This document shows positions 28,504 through 37,753 of a DNA stretch of 64,000 nt, piece by piece. The notes beneath the pieces are model-generated. The model saw only the letters and a program-made list of their open reading frames with translations, was not told the origin of the DNA and did no database searches. The stretch spans positions 2,170,001 through 2,234,000 of the forward strand of contig OX595992.1 of NCBI GenBank assembly GCA_951394045.1, in the 5' to 3' direction. The position numbers and the translations under genes were made by a program. This stretch comes from Nitzschia sp. DOCU1. Its lineage: Eukaryota; Bacillariophyta; Bacillariophyceae; Bacillariales; Bacillariaceae. Every line of letters starts with the position of its first letter. Position 1 is the first letter of the stretch.

Positions 28504-29562
28504 TCATATCGTCCTCGTATCACCCAAAAGAGAAGACGTGGTTGTTTCTTCCGCCAAAACTTCCTTCAACGCTTCTTCGACGTCGTTCTTCGGAATGAAC
28601 CCAAACCAGTCGGTACAAGAAGCTTGTGCTGCCAACAAGCAATCCAGTATCTCCCCCACATCGACTTCCATAGTCTTACGTTGGTACTGCAGCTCGGCCT
28701 TGGCATTGTCGATATTTTGTAACACCTGATTTCGATACAAGTCCCGAAGATCTAAATCACTCACAACGACCGAATTGACATCCGGTAAGGCATTGTTCCG
28801 CACCATACTCTTCTTGAGATCGCCTTGAACATTCAATTGGTAAGTGTCACCAAAGACAAGATTGTTGGTGTAAGCATTGAAAGCAGCTCGCATAGGATTC
28901 GATTCTTCCAATTGGCGTTGTCGTGACCGCAATATTTGAAATTGCCTCTTGTCTCCCCATTGCTGAATAGCCGTATTGATTCTATCATAGGGTGTCGTGT
29001 AGTCGATTCCAATTTCCGCTCCCCTCGCTTCCCGTTCCTTTAGACGAGCAGCTTGCCAGGCGGAGCTTGTATCGATTTCCAAGTATCGCTTGGATAATTT
29101 CAACTCGTCCGGAGCTAGGAAGGTTGCTGGTTCTCGTTCAAAGTACTGAACCAGAGGCTCCAACAACAACAAATTCGTGTTGTCTGTGGAATTTTCCCGT
29201 TGAATGGATTTGCAAAGGGCGAGAGCTCGATCGATGTAAAGTCGCACTCGTGTCGCTGGTCGGAGGAGTTCCACGGGCCCACGAACTACTGATTCAGCGA
29301 CTGCTGCTCCCACCGGTGTCGTTGGCACAGCTGCCGCTCCGAAAATGGACAGCGACGAAAGACTTGCCACGAGCTGTCGGAGGAACAAACGCCGTTGGAT
29401 ATCATCGTCATCCAAAGGTCCATTCTGTGCCGTAGCCAGATTGTTTGTTTGCCGTCGTTGTTGCCATTGAGAATGGTCGGGCGAAAATGCCGACGACAGC
29501 AGCCAGCGGGAATGGTGGAACGTGGACGCCGCCAAGATGGGCCAAACAACAAGCCGCTTCAT
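28504..29562 (-). CDS. Predicted thylakoid-lumen protein (Tat route)
   Basis: 352 residues from the ATG at 29562. The presequence has three visible parts: a hydrophobic signal (4-22), the plastid cleavage motif SSAFSP (23-28), and after a spacer a twin-arginine signal QRRLFLR (56-62) with a hydrophobic stretch ending GAAVAE (85-90), a typical AxA lumenal processing site. The mature protein is helical and charged (RLYIDRALALCKSIQ; LVQYFEREPATFLAP). This three-step targeting places it in the thylakoid lumen. The mature part is not one I can name; the helix content recalls small lumenal photosystem II factors, but no signature settles it. Confidence 0.72.
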   Translation of the reverse strand: MKRLVVWPILAASTFHHSRWLLSSAFSPDHSQWQQRRQTNNLATAQNGPLDDDDIQRRLFLRQLVASLSSLSIFGAAAVPTTPVGAAVAESVVRGPVELLRPATRVRLYIDRALALCKSIQRENSTDNTNLLLLEPLVQYFEREPATFLAPDELKLSKRYLEIDTSSAWQAARLKEREARGAEIGIDYTTPYDRINTAIQQWGDKRQFQILRSRQRQLEESNPMRAAFNAYTNNLVFGDTYQLNVQGDLKKSMVRNNALPDVNSVVVSDLDLRDLYRNQVLQNIDNAKAELQYQRKTMEVDVGEILDCLLAAQASCTDWFGFIPKNDVEEALKEVLAEETTTSSLLGDTRTI

Positions 29563-30175
29563 TTTCCACACACTCTGGTATTTTGATCCTTACACTACCA
29601 GTAGATATTGTAGCCAACCGCGGGCAGAGACCGCGGAATGAATCTGGTGGCATACAATGAGAGCAAATGAAATGACTGACTCACTCGACGATCCGATATC
29701 GCGACGCATGCAGAGAAGGAGTGACTTCTGCCGCGCTGCGCCGAAGCATATCCCGCCGCACGCGTGAAAAAATGGATCTTTGACTCATATGACAAAACCT
29801 TTCTGCATGTGGCATGACTCAACCGATCTCTTTCAGTCCCCTGCTTTTCCAGCTACGACAGATAGTAGAGAGAGAGCGGAATGCATAGCTATTTCATCCT
29901 CTTCAATTGAAAGATATTGTCACCACCCTTTTTTCGTCCGTATCATGAAGTTGAATAAAATGAATATGCAAGGACTTTCGCAACGTCACCGCCTTCAAAA
30001 GCCAAGGCTCTACGCCCCTGACTTTTGATTGTGTCGCTACTGGGTGCTGGCGAGGAAACAACCCTCAACAAGAAACATCGCTTCCACCCAGATTTTTACC
30101 TACTATCAATTATTCCTGCAGTATTTTTTAGCATTTCCGGCATGTTTTGTTGTTAGCATTGCTTTGCTTTGTTGC
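29563..30175. other. Intergenic between two minus-strand genes
   Basis: Holds the 5' flank of the lumen-protein gene and the 3' flank of the DUF1275 gene. No gene or repeat is seen. Confidence 0.5.
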
Positions 30176-31060
30176 TTAGGCAAACAAAGATTTGGCAACC
30201 TTGTCATAGCCGCCGGCCATGAACAAATAGACAGCCGCCGACACGTACAAGGCGGACGCGCCATAAGTCTTGGAGAGTCCATAGGCCAAGTAACCTCCCG
30301 ACCAGAAGCAGGCACCCAATGCGGCAAAGACCTTGAGCTTGAAGAGGTTAGCCTTGTTTCCACGGAGGATTTGACCCATGAATGTTCCCATATCACTGGA
30401 AATACCACTAAAGTGGGCAGTTCGGCACAAGTTGCCGGTCGTGGTGGACGTGACTGAGTTGTTAATACCATTGGCCATGGCCAAGAGGTAGAAACCCAAT
30501 TTGACCGACGAGGCATCTTCCAAGAACGTCTTGGCCAAGACCGTAAATCCTGCAGCGACGGTCAAAGGAAGGCCAAACGACGAGCTTGAGACCTTGAAGA
30601 GCGAGGGATTTGGTTCCAGGTATCCTGCAATGAGAGATCCAAAAATATAGCTGCAAAGGACCTTTCCTAGGAAACCGAATTTAGCCATCTGGCCAGCGGC
30701 CAAACCCATGGCAGAGTTGGTCCACGAGGCCGTGACGGCGGAAACGGCTTGGGAACTGCCGTCGGCGGAAATAGCACCAGATAGGGCACATCCATTGATA
30801 AAGCCAGAGTTAAGAGCTAGAATCAGGCTCATCCAGATGGACGCCGACTGGGAAACCAAGGGACCAGCGGGTGCCACTGCCGCTTTTCCTCCGCGAGGAA
30901 CGCTAGCGACGTCGACGACACCTTTCGGGGCCAAATCTTGGGTCGCCGACGGTCGAACCAATGCGGGGCGTTGTTGCTGGAACCTTGACTCGGCACTAAC
31001 CGAAGTAGTAGCAGCGAGAACTGCCAAGGCAGCAGCGATGAAACGACGAGCAAACACCAT
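30176..31060 (-). CDS. DUF1275/YoaK-family membrane protein
   Basis: 294 residues. An N-terminal signal-like segment ending VSAES (about 24) is followed by a polar linker of about 45 residues with VASVPRGGKAAV, then about six hydrophobic segments. LALNSGFINGCALSG (about 82) and TGNLCRTAHFSG (about 211) match the two hallmark segments of the YoaK family (AGxxDxxxxL and TGNxxxxxxxxG). The family is of unknown function, common in bacteria and scattered in algae. The cleavable-looking leader suggests an endomembrane or organelle-envelope location. It shares a promoter with the methyltransferase gene, with two perfect CRE sites between them. Confidence 0.82.
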   Translation of the reverse strand: MVFARRFIAAALAVLAATTSVSAESRFQQQRPALVRPSATQDLAPKGVVDVASVPRGGKAAVAPAGPLVSQSASIWMSLILALNSGFINGCALSGAISADGSSQAVSAVTASWTNSAMGLAAGQMAKFGFLGKVLCSYIFGSLIAGYLEPNPSLFKVSSSSFGLPLTVAAGFTVLAKTFLEDASSVKLGFYLLAMANGINNSVTSTTTGNLCRTAHFSGISSDMGTFMGQILRGNKANLFKLKVFAALGACFWSGGYLAYGLSKTYGASALYVSAAVYLFMAGGYDKVAKSLFA

Positions 31061-31550
31061 CTTGATCTAACTTTTTTATTTAAAAAATCAAGTCGATCCA
31101 ACAACAGCAGCAGAGGCACTACGAATTGTTGTGACACCCGTGTCAAAATAGCGTAGAATGCCGACGACAAATGCAAAAATCAGTCTTCCGATCTTCTTCG
31201 TGCGACCGGATATCTTTTTGGGTGAGGGACGTTGCGATTGGCTGGTCGGTTTGGAAAGTATCTTTCTCTCTTTTCTCCCGACGTAGAGGTCGTACCAGGT
31301 ACTGGAGGTATAGTCCTGGTGACGTCATATGCCATTTTTTCTTGCCGTCAACACTGACGTCATTGGCATCAGGATGCGAGCTCGAGCGAGAAGGAACGGA
31401 GGAGGAGCGCGGATGATTTGATTCATTGGAATGAAATCCAAAATCTTTCTTCGCCACATCCCTTTTTTTCCCGTTGACGCGATGCCACTCTCCATCCCTT
31501 TCTTCTCGAGTCTATGCTAATAAGGTCTTCGTTTGCGAACGCAACATTCC
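31061..31550. promoter_or_regulatory. Divergent promoter region, DUF1275 / methyltransferase
   Basis: 490 bp between the two starts; see the paired TGACGTCA sites inside it. No gene is seen. Confidence 0.55.
31320..31362. promoter_or_regulatory. Two perfect TGACGTCA (CRE-type) sites
   Basis: TGACGTCA occurs at 31320-31327 and 31355-31362, 35 bp apart, each followed by AT. The flanks ATATGCCA and TTGGCAT face each other as a loose inverted repeat. In Phaeodactylum, bZIP factors act on TGACGT/ACGTCA elements to link CO2 and cAMP to carbonic-anhydrase genes (established). Whether these sites do so here is inference. Confidence 0.6.
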
Positions 31551-32606
31551 ATGTCAACAATAAACGACGATACAGTTATACGACCCTTTGAATGGTTGAC
31601 GAGTCCAAGTTCGCTTCGGGGTCTCCTGTCGACTCTTTCCGTCCAGGAACATAAACGCGCACTCCACATCGGTTCGGGGAGTTCGACAGTGGGAGAATAT
31701 CTGGTAGAAGAATTATCCTACGACTATGTGATGGATGTGGACAAGGATGCCGAGACGGTGGAACGAATGAAGCAACGATGGCACGAGCGATGTCAAGTTA
31801 CTGGCATGGATCCAATGCGTCTCCAGCACTGCATTGTGGATTTTACAGAGTCGTCCATCGAGAAGGCTCCAGATGCCTCGTTTCCTCTAGTGTTGGACAA
31901 GTCTACTTTGGATTGTACACTTTGCAGCGACAATGCTACTGCGGCATTATTGGTGGAAGTATACCGATGTCTAGCGGTGGGCGGTGTCTATGTTTTGATT
32001 TCCTTTCATTCTCACGACTTGCTTCTACCTCTATTGAGAGATCTTCCCGGCGCCTCGTGGGAAATTACGTGTCAAACTATGGACCGGCAAGTAGAGAAAC
32101 TGGATATGACTGCGTCAACATCAGCATCATTATCAGTGGTAGTAGGTGACAATGAACCCAACTCTGTTGCTGACAATGATAGCCACAATGCCTCCTCGAT
32201 GCACCACCACCATCATCCACCCTTGAATGTACTCTTGGCACGCAAGTTGGAAACACATAATCATCGATTATCCATGGACCAGATCCGAAATCATGTACAC
32301 GCGGTGAATCATGAATGGTTTCAACAAACACAACCACTTTTGACACACATGAGGAAACAAGAACTCCAAACAAGTTTTGAAATTCCCAAACCACTGGTTC
32401 AAGCCTACGCACATTTATTCACAGAAGCAGAGCGGGAACAATTGACCTTTGATAATTTTATGGAAGATTGGCACGTATTTTGGGAGGGATGGAAAAAGAA
32501 ACAAGCACTACTCCAAGGCGAGCCGCAGGATGAGGCCCACGACGAACCTGATTCTGTACTAGTCTCGTATGAAATGGCCGTAGAATTCTTGCAAGAGATG
32601 CAGTAA
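31551..32606 (+). CDS. SAM-dependent methyltransferase, METTL-like
   Basis: 351 residues from the ATG at 31551. A Rossmann methyltransferase begins with LHIGSGSSTVGEYLVE (motif I, about 40-55), then MDVDKDAETVERM (acidic motif II), then FPLVLDKSTLDCTL (about 112-125), the 'DKxTLD' motif typical of the METTL13/EEF1A lysine methyltransferase-like group, and GGVYVLISFHS. Beyond about 190 a His-rich insert and a C-terminal helical part have no clear match. Likely a cytosolic protein methyltransferase; the substrate is not visible. Confidence 0.78.
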   Translation: MSTINDDTVIRPFEWLTSPSSLRGLLSTLSVQEHKRALHIGSGSSTVGEYLVEELSYDYVMDVDKDAETVERMKQRWHERCQVTGMDPMRLQHCIVDFTESSIEKAPDASFPLVLDKSTLDCTLCSDNATAALLVEVYRCLAVGGVYVLISFHSHDLLLPLLRDLPGASWEITCQTMDRQVEKLDMTASTSASLSVVVGDNEPNSVADNDSHNASSMHHHHHPPLNVLLARKLETHNHRLSMDQIRNHVHAVNHEWFQQTQPLLTHMRKQELQTSFEIPKPLVQAYAHLFTEAEREQLTFDNFMEDWHVFWEGWKKKQALLQGEPQDEAHDEPDSVLVSYEMAVEFLQEMQ

Positions 32607-32775
32607 TTGAATATTGAGTAACAATGCCGGCTGTCAAGACACGGGAGATTCCGCATTCAAATCGAAAGCAATGATGCTTTGACCAAAATTACCCACAATG
32701 CATACAGTTTCCAACGACGAAACGACTCAGAATGCATGAATGATTACTACTTCTGATGGAATCATGAACGAATCC

Positions 32776-33065
32776 TTCGTGCCAACAGAGTGCTTTCTCG
32801 CAGTTGCAACGTTGCTCCTGGAATGGACAGAATGCCTTGCTGTTGGATGGAAAATGCAAATTGCGGCAACAGAAAGGTCAATATGGTCTCTATTTCGGCA
32901 GCGGCTGATCAATGCAATTACGACTTCCCAAAGAAAAAAGGAAAGAAAGCTTGCTTCATGGCAGAAACGTCATTGTCGATCCAGCGAGTTGGCACAATTC
33001 TTGCGGGTCGGAGGAAACCAGGTCTCATCCTGAAACTCGGCACGGAATTCTTGGCAGTCACGAGC
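32776..33065 (-). pseudogene. Broken copy of the P450 3' end
   Basis: Read on the plus strand, the stretch matches 33771-34085 of the intact P450 gene (GCAGTTGCAACGTTGCTCCT, then the antisense of the AMKQAFFPF segment, then CACGGAATTCTTGG). Indels and substitutions, including loss of bases in the heme-loop region near 32905-32930, break the frame. It lies directly downstream of the parent gene in the same orientation, so it is a tandem partial copy. Confidence 0.82.
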
Positions 33066-33384
33066 GAGCCAAGCGCGGAACCTTCGAAGTCATCGCAGCC
33101 TTCGAAGCAGCCATCTGACGAGCCTAGCTCTGCGTCTTCTAAATCGTCCAAGCCCAGCAGCGAGCAAAGCGCGGAACCTTCGAAGTTATCGCAGCCTTCG
33201 AAGCAGCCAGCTGACTTCATTGCGGGTGATGAAAGATTGTGATAATGCCGGTTAGTCGATGGGCATCATATGTGGACCAGGAATAAACCCAGATTTAACC
33301 AACTCAACGTTGATTTACTCCAAACCCGACGACTTCGGTACGGGAAATCCTTCGTATGACCCAAACAGAAGCCCCCACATGTGA
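33066..33384 (+). other. Pro-Ser repeat fragment next to the P450 remnant
   Basis: A plus-strand frame encodes SEPSAEPSKSSQPSKQPSDE and a second SAEPSKLSQPSKQP unit; the DNA contains a direct repeat (GCGGAACCTTCGAAGT.ATCG at about 33075 and 33171). A separate 41-codon piece at 33259-33384 follows. PSxxPS repeats are common in diatom extracellular proteins, so this may be a stray exon of such a gene. It lacks a start, signal peptide and clear splice sites, and it opens inside the P450 remnant. Confidence 0.3.
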
Positions 33385-33485
33385 CGCCCTCAAGTCACAC
33401 CTGCCGCTGTTCAAATTACGCGAATGCTCGAGTCTGGCGAAGACGACGAAGAGAATGCGGAAGTACCGGGACTCATGCGTTGGTT

Positions 33486-33510
33486 CTACTCTACTCTACT
33501 CTACTCTACT
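33486..33510. repeat. (CTACT)5 microsatellite
   Basis: Five perfect tandem CTACT units followed by a short GA run. Confidence 0.9.
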
Positions 33511-33765
33511 AGAGAGAGCAGCGCCTGAGGCAATCTCTCTGCCAAGGTAGAAACATTCTAATGGTAAAAGGTCCGTCGTCTTTGGAAACAAAAGTGGCAA
33601 GGGTGGCTGCCGTTCCATGTCTGAAATTGACAATGATCGCATGATGACGCTGGTATTCGTGCTTTGACCAAAATTACAAACCATACATAATAGTTTCATA
33701 GCTACGACGAGCCGACTCCGAATTCATGGAAGAATACTGCTTCTGATGGAATCATAAACTCTCTA

Positions 33766-35286
33766 CTACATTCTTCGTGCCGTCAGAATGCAGTTTCGCA
33801 GTTGCAACGTTGCTCCTGGAAGGGAGAGTAAGCCTTGCTGTTGGATAGAAAATTCAAACTGCGGCAACAACAAGGTCAACATAGTCTCCATTTCGGCATT
33901 TGCCAGCGGCTGGCCAATACAATTACGACTTCCCAGAGAAAAAGGAAAGAAAGCTTGCTTCATGGCAGAAACGTTGACATTGTCGATCCAGCGAGAGGGC
34001 TCAAAGTCTTGCGGGTTGGAAAACAAGGCCTCATCCTGAAACACGGCAGTTTGGGATGGACACACCACGGAATTCTTGGGAATCACGTACTTGCCATCAC
34101 GGGTAACATAATCTCTTCCAAGTTGCCTGAACCCTGAAAAGGTTACGATAGGATGCAACCGCATTATCTCGTCAATGACTGCCTTCAAGTAGTTGTTGTT
34201 GGAGGAAGGCACTGTTGAATTTGTTGTTGTCGACGCCGATGCCAGCGGTTCCGAGACGAGCCAGGTACGAAGTTTTGTTTGTTCGTCGGGATGCTTGGCA
34301 AGCTCGCGCAATGTCAACGCCATGGAGTACCCAGTCGTATCATGGCCTGCAAAGAGAACAATTATGATATCGGAAGCCCTTTCTTGGTCATTATTGTAGT
34401 TGGAATTCTTCATGATCAAGTCAATCATTGTGTGTGGTTCTGGTGACGGATTCTTTTTGTAGTTCTCCATGACTCGAAAGGCAAACTCTTTAAGTCGACG
34501 AGCCGCTAGAAACGCTCGTTGACGTTCCGGCAAGGCCCACGTAAAGAATCGTCGAAAGGGATTAAAGCCATCCTTCATTGTGAATTCGGTCCAAGCCAGA
34601 TTGATCTCATTGACCAAATCATCACTTTCCCCCTTGGCGATGATATAGTCCAATGCCGACCGACAAATAATGGCGATGGAAATCTGTACCATTTCTCGGC
34701 CGACATCAAAGGATATTTCGTCTTGTTCTTGTGCCAGTCGTTCCATAATCCATGCCTCGAACACATCCTTGGACACGGCTTGCATAATTTTGATTCGTTT
34801 CGGTGCAAATGCCGGATTCATTCCCTTTCTTCGATGGAACCACGAATCGGCATGGCCTGACAGGGTCAAAATACTGACCCCAGAACTAAAGTTATTGGCG
34901 ACCTGGTACAAAGCGGTGGGTTTGATCGTCGTGCTGTCCTTGAGAATGGCTCGAGAGTCTTCCGGTTCGGCCACCAAGACTACCATGGGTACACCTGGAA
35001 CCCATAGGTTGAGGCGAAGAAACTTCTGGTGGTCTTGAATAGTATGCTTCAGGACAAAGTCTCGGATTCCTATACCATTGGCAAAGGCATCGACCGTCTC
35101 GAGTAGTCCCGCCGAACATAAGGGAGGATAGGTGGGTTGATCATTGTTGTGCTGTCGACTTTTCGAGCTTGCAGTAATATAATAGGTCCCGAGCAACGTT
35201 GTGGCGGCGGCCGCCGAAAGTAATATAGCCCAAGAAGAATGACTGCTGCTGGGACCAGCACTTTTCGTTGCAGGAAGATGAACCAT
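33766..35286 (-). CDS. Cytochrome P450
   Basis: 506 residues when started at the ATG at 35286; the frame is open a further 77 codons upstream, but that leader is basic low complexity. An N-terminal anchor (about 16-36) is followed by the P450 fold: I-helix AGHDTT, K-helix EIMR (ExxR), FEPSRW and the heme loop FSLGSRNCIG with the Cys ligand at about 456. All match the FxxGxRxCxG signature. The protein is an ER or plastid-envelope mono-oxygenase whose substrate and CYP family cannot be assigned by eye. It is divergent from the SDR gene, with only about 300 bp between starts, and has a decayed partial copy downstream. Confidence 0.92.
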   Translation of the reverse strand: MVHLPATKSAGPSSSHSSWAILLSAAAATTLLGTYYITASSKSRQHNNDQPTYPPLCSAGLLETVDAFANGIGIRDFVLKHTIQDHQKFLRLNLWVPGVPMVVLVAEPEDSRAILKDSTTIKPTALYQVANNFSSGVSILTLSGHADSWFHRRKGMNPAFAPKRIKIMQAVSKDVFEAWIMERLAQEQDEISFDVGREMVQISIAIICRSALDYIIAKGESDDLVNEINLAWTEFTMKDGFNPFRRFFTWALPERQRAFLAARRLKEFAFRVMENYKKNPSPEPHTMIDLIMKNSNYNNDQERASDIIIVLFAGHDTTGYSMALTLRELAKHPDEQTKLRTWLVSEPLASASTTTNSTVPSSNNNYLKAVIDEIMRLHPIVTFSGFRQLGRDYVTRDGKYVIPKNSVVCPSQTAVFQDEALFSNPQDFEPSRWIDNVNVSAMKQAFFPFSLGSRNCIGQPLANAEMETMLTLLLPQFEFSIQQQGLLSLPGATLQLRNCILTARRM

Positions 35287-35590
35287 TCTTTCTTTCTCAT
35301 CCCGGTTTAATACTTCTACGAGCCTTTGATTGTTGTTGTTGTTGCTGCTGCCATTGCAGACTGGCGATGAGAAGCAAAACACACAACTCAAGTAATAGTG
35401 ACCGTGAAGGATCTCCTCCTCTATCTTTTTTTGCTCTTTTCTTTCTCGCCTTCGCGGATGACGAGTGAGTCGACTCGTTCGAGTGTCCGTTTTTAGCTGT
35501 TGCAATTGTGTGTGCAAAGGTAGGTAAGTAGGATAGGTTAGGTAGATAAGGTAGGTAAGGTAGGTAAGGTAGGTAAGGTAGGTAGGTAAA
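35287..35590. promoter_or_regulatory. Divergent P450 / SDR promoter with (AGGTA)n repeats
   Basis: About 300 bp. From 35518 to 35588 it is an imperfect tandem of GTAGGTAAG units that runs up to the SDR start codon. It would be the SDR 5' UTR or core promoter; the repeat also contains many GTAAGT-like splice-donor strings. Confidence 0.55.
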
Positions 35591-37585
35591 ATGCGTACTT
35601 TGTTAGTCCTTTTCGTGACACGAAATCTTTGTCAACTTTGGGACCGCGCCAATCAAAACTTGAAGCCGACCCTTGCCCGAATGCCATTGAGAACCGAATC
35701 ATCATCATCGTCATTGATGGTCCTTTGCAGACTTAAGTGCAAAAGGTCATACCGCCCTTTCTCTCTCTCTGTAACCATGGCGATGCATCAGGAAGTCTCT
35801 TCCTCTGCTGCTGCAGCGAATGCCGCTTCTTCCAGCAGCAAAGTCGCCACCCTTGCCAAAGCCGCCGTTTTGAGAGGCGGTGGTGGTGCCGTGGCTGGAT
35901 GGCTGACGTTGGGTATTCTCCGAAATAATGACGGTAACAAGCTTCCTCGTAGTACTCCCCCACGGAGAGGCAAGATGGACAAGGAAACCTACAAGCGAAC
36001 ACCATTTACTACACCTGTTTTCAACAGACAAAGGAGGCCACCGCCTCCAGCACAGAAAGACGTGACTTCTTCTCGCCCCAAAATTCTTGCGTTTTGGGAG
36101 AAGAACAGCACATTGGCTCTTGCAGCAGCCACCGTTGTCTTTTATGTGGTCTATCCCATAGTGCCCTTGTTGTTGTTTAGAATTCCCGAACAATTGAGTT
36201 GGTTGGGTCTCTTTCAACATTCGCATTCCTGTTCGGGAACCTTGCATCGTCATTGGAATGCTTGCATGAAATTATATGCCGCACATGGCATTATGATTTT
36301 TCCTTGGTTAAGCGCCATGTGGTTGTGGTGGAAATCCTCCTATCCCAAATTGACCAAAGTCCAAGTGACAGCCGCGGCCATGGTTCTCGGCATTTTGACA
36401 TTCAAAGCCAGTGTGGATCATTGGTTACTCTATCAACCAGATACTAGTGGCGAATTGCCTCTCCAAGGAAAAGTGGCACTGATTACTGGCGCGAATCGCG
36501 GGATAGGATTAGCCACTGCCTTGGCCTTGGGTCGCATGGGAGCTCACGTCGTCGTCACGTGTCGATCCTTGGCCAAGTGTCAACCTGTGCTTGATCAGTT
36601 CCAATCTTTGCCGGGATCCGCCCATGCCTCGGTATTGGATTTGTCCAGCTTGGAAAGTGCCGCCCGATTGACATACGAATTGTCCGAGCTATATCCTGAA
36701 ATTCATTACATATTTTGCAATGCTGGAACGACACCCCGACATGGCTTGACAGCAGAAGGTTTGGAAGATGCCTTTGGTGGAATGTACTTGGCGCACATGG
36801 CCGTCGTTTTGGGACTTTTGCCCAATTTAGAAAGGGCAGGCAGCAGTAATGATCCTGCCCGGGTGGTACTGGTGTCGAGTGAAATGGCGATTAATGCCGT
36901 CATGGGAATCTTTGGGAATCATTTAGTCTTTTCAAGCCACAACCACAATACGGACGAGGATGGTACATCCACTCATACTCTAGAAGAGGATCTTGCCGAC
37001 GATTGGCGAGGAGAAATTACCCGAGGAGACGGTACTATTGGACCGAGTCTACCCGCGTATGGACGTGCCAAACTATGTGCTGTGTTATTTGCACTGGAAC
37101 TCAATCGACGCCTAGAGCGACACGGTTCCCCCGTGATTGCCCACGCCGTTCATACGGGTGCAGTCGTGACGGATAGCAGTCGCGATTCCATCGTCCAAGT
37201 CTTTCCGCGTTGGATTCCAGGCCTACAATGGATCGTTGGTAATCTATACTTTCCTTTGCTGTGGCGGCATGCCGAGGGAGGAGCCCGAGCTTTGCTTTGC
37301 CCGGCCTTGTCACGAGAGCCGTACATTCTCCAAGGCGGTCAATATTTGGATGCGCTGTGTCGGCCATTTCAACACAATGTAGATCCAAACGTGGCTAGAG
37401 AAAAGGAGACTACCATTACTCTACCGTCATTTTTATGGGGAGGGTCAGCTCCTCACACACTCCAGGTCGATCCAGTGCAAGCCTTGTTGCTAGCAGATAT
37501 TCGATGGTCGGAGCGATTGTGGAATGTAAGTTTGGCGTTTTTGGAGGACAGTCCGGCGAAAAGTGTCGTGGAGTATGCGCCATAA
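35591..37585 (+). CDS. Membrane-linked short-chain dehydrogenase/reductase
   Basis: 664 residues if started at 35591; Met codons near 35779 are credible alternative starts. A Ser/Ala-rich N-terminus and several hydrophobic segments (about 180-205 and 240-285) precede a classical SDR domain: TGANRGIG (about 299-306), CRS, DLSSLES, CNAG (about 376), VLVSSEM and YGRAK (about 490), giving the Ser-Tyr-Lys triad and the NADP(H)-type pocket. The order and spacing resemble retinol-dehydrogenase/WWOX-like SDRs acting on lipophilic alcohols or ketones. The membrane segments fit a lipid-like substrate. Divergent pairing with the P450 suggests joint oxidative use of one substrate (inference). Confidence 0.87.
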   Translation: MRTLLVLFVTRNLCQLWDRANQNLKPTLARMPLRTESSSSSLMVLCRLKCKRSYRPFSLSVTMAMHQEVSSSAAAANAASSSSKVATLAKAAVLRGGGGAVAGWLTLGILRNNDGNKLPRSTPPRRGKMDKETYKRTPFTTPVFNRQRRPPPPAQKDVTSSRPKILAFWEKNSTLALAAATVVFYVVYPIVPLLLFRIPEQLSWLGLFQHSHSCSGTLHRHWNACMKLYAAHGIMIFPWLSAMWLWWKSSYPKLTKVQVTAAAMVLGILTFKASVDHWLLYQPDTSGELPLQGKVALITGANRGIGLATALALGRMGAHVVVTCRSLAKCQPVLDQFQSLPGSAHASVLDLSSLESAARLTYELSELYPEIHYIFCNAGTTPRHGLTAEGLEDAFGGMYLAHMAVVLGLLPNLERAGSSNDPARVVLVSSEMAINAVMGIFGNHLVFSSHNHNTDEDGTSTHTLEEDLADDWRGEITRGDGTIGPSLPAYGRAKLCAVLFALELNRRLERHGSPVIAHAVHTGAVVTDSSRDSIVQVFPRWIPGLQWIVGNLYFPLLWRHAEGGARALLCPALSREPYILQGGQYLDALCRPFQHNVDPNVAREKETTITLPSFLWGGSAPHTLQVDPVQALLLADIRWSERLWNVSLAFLEDSPAKSVVEYAP

Positions 37586-37753
37586 GAAGAAACAGGGCAG
37601 CAGTGCGCTAGTAGTAATCATTTACTAGGAGTTCTCAAAAGTCGAGTACCTGGGTACACTCTTCCTGTTCTGGTATCGTCTGGAATAATAGCAATGCGTG
37701 ACTCGTAGCTACGTATAATTTACAAGGTCTCCGGCCGCCTGACCCCAAATTAG

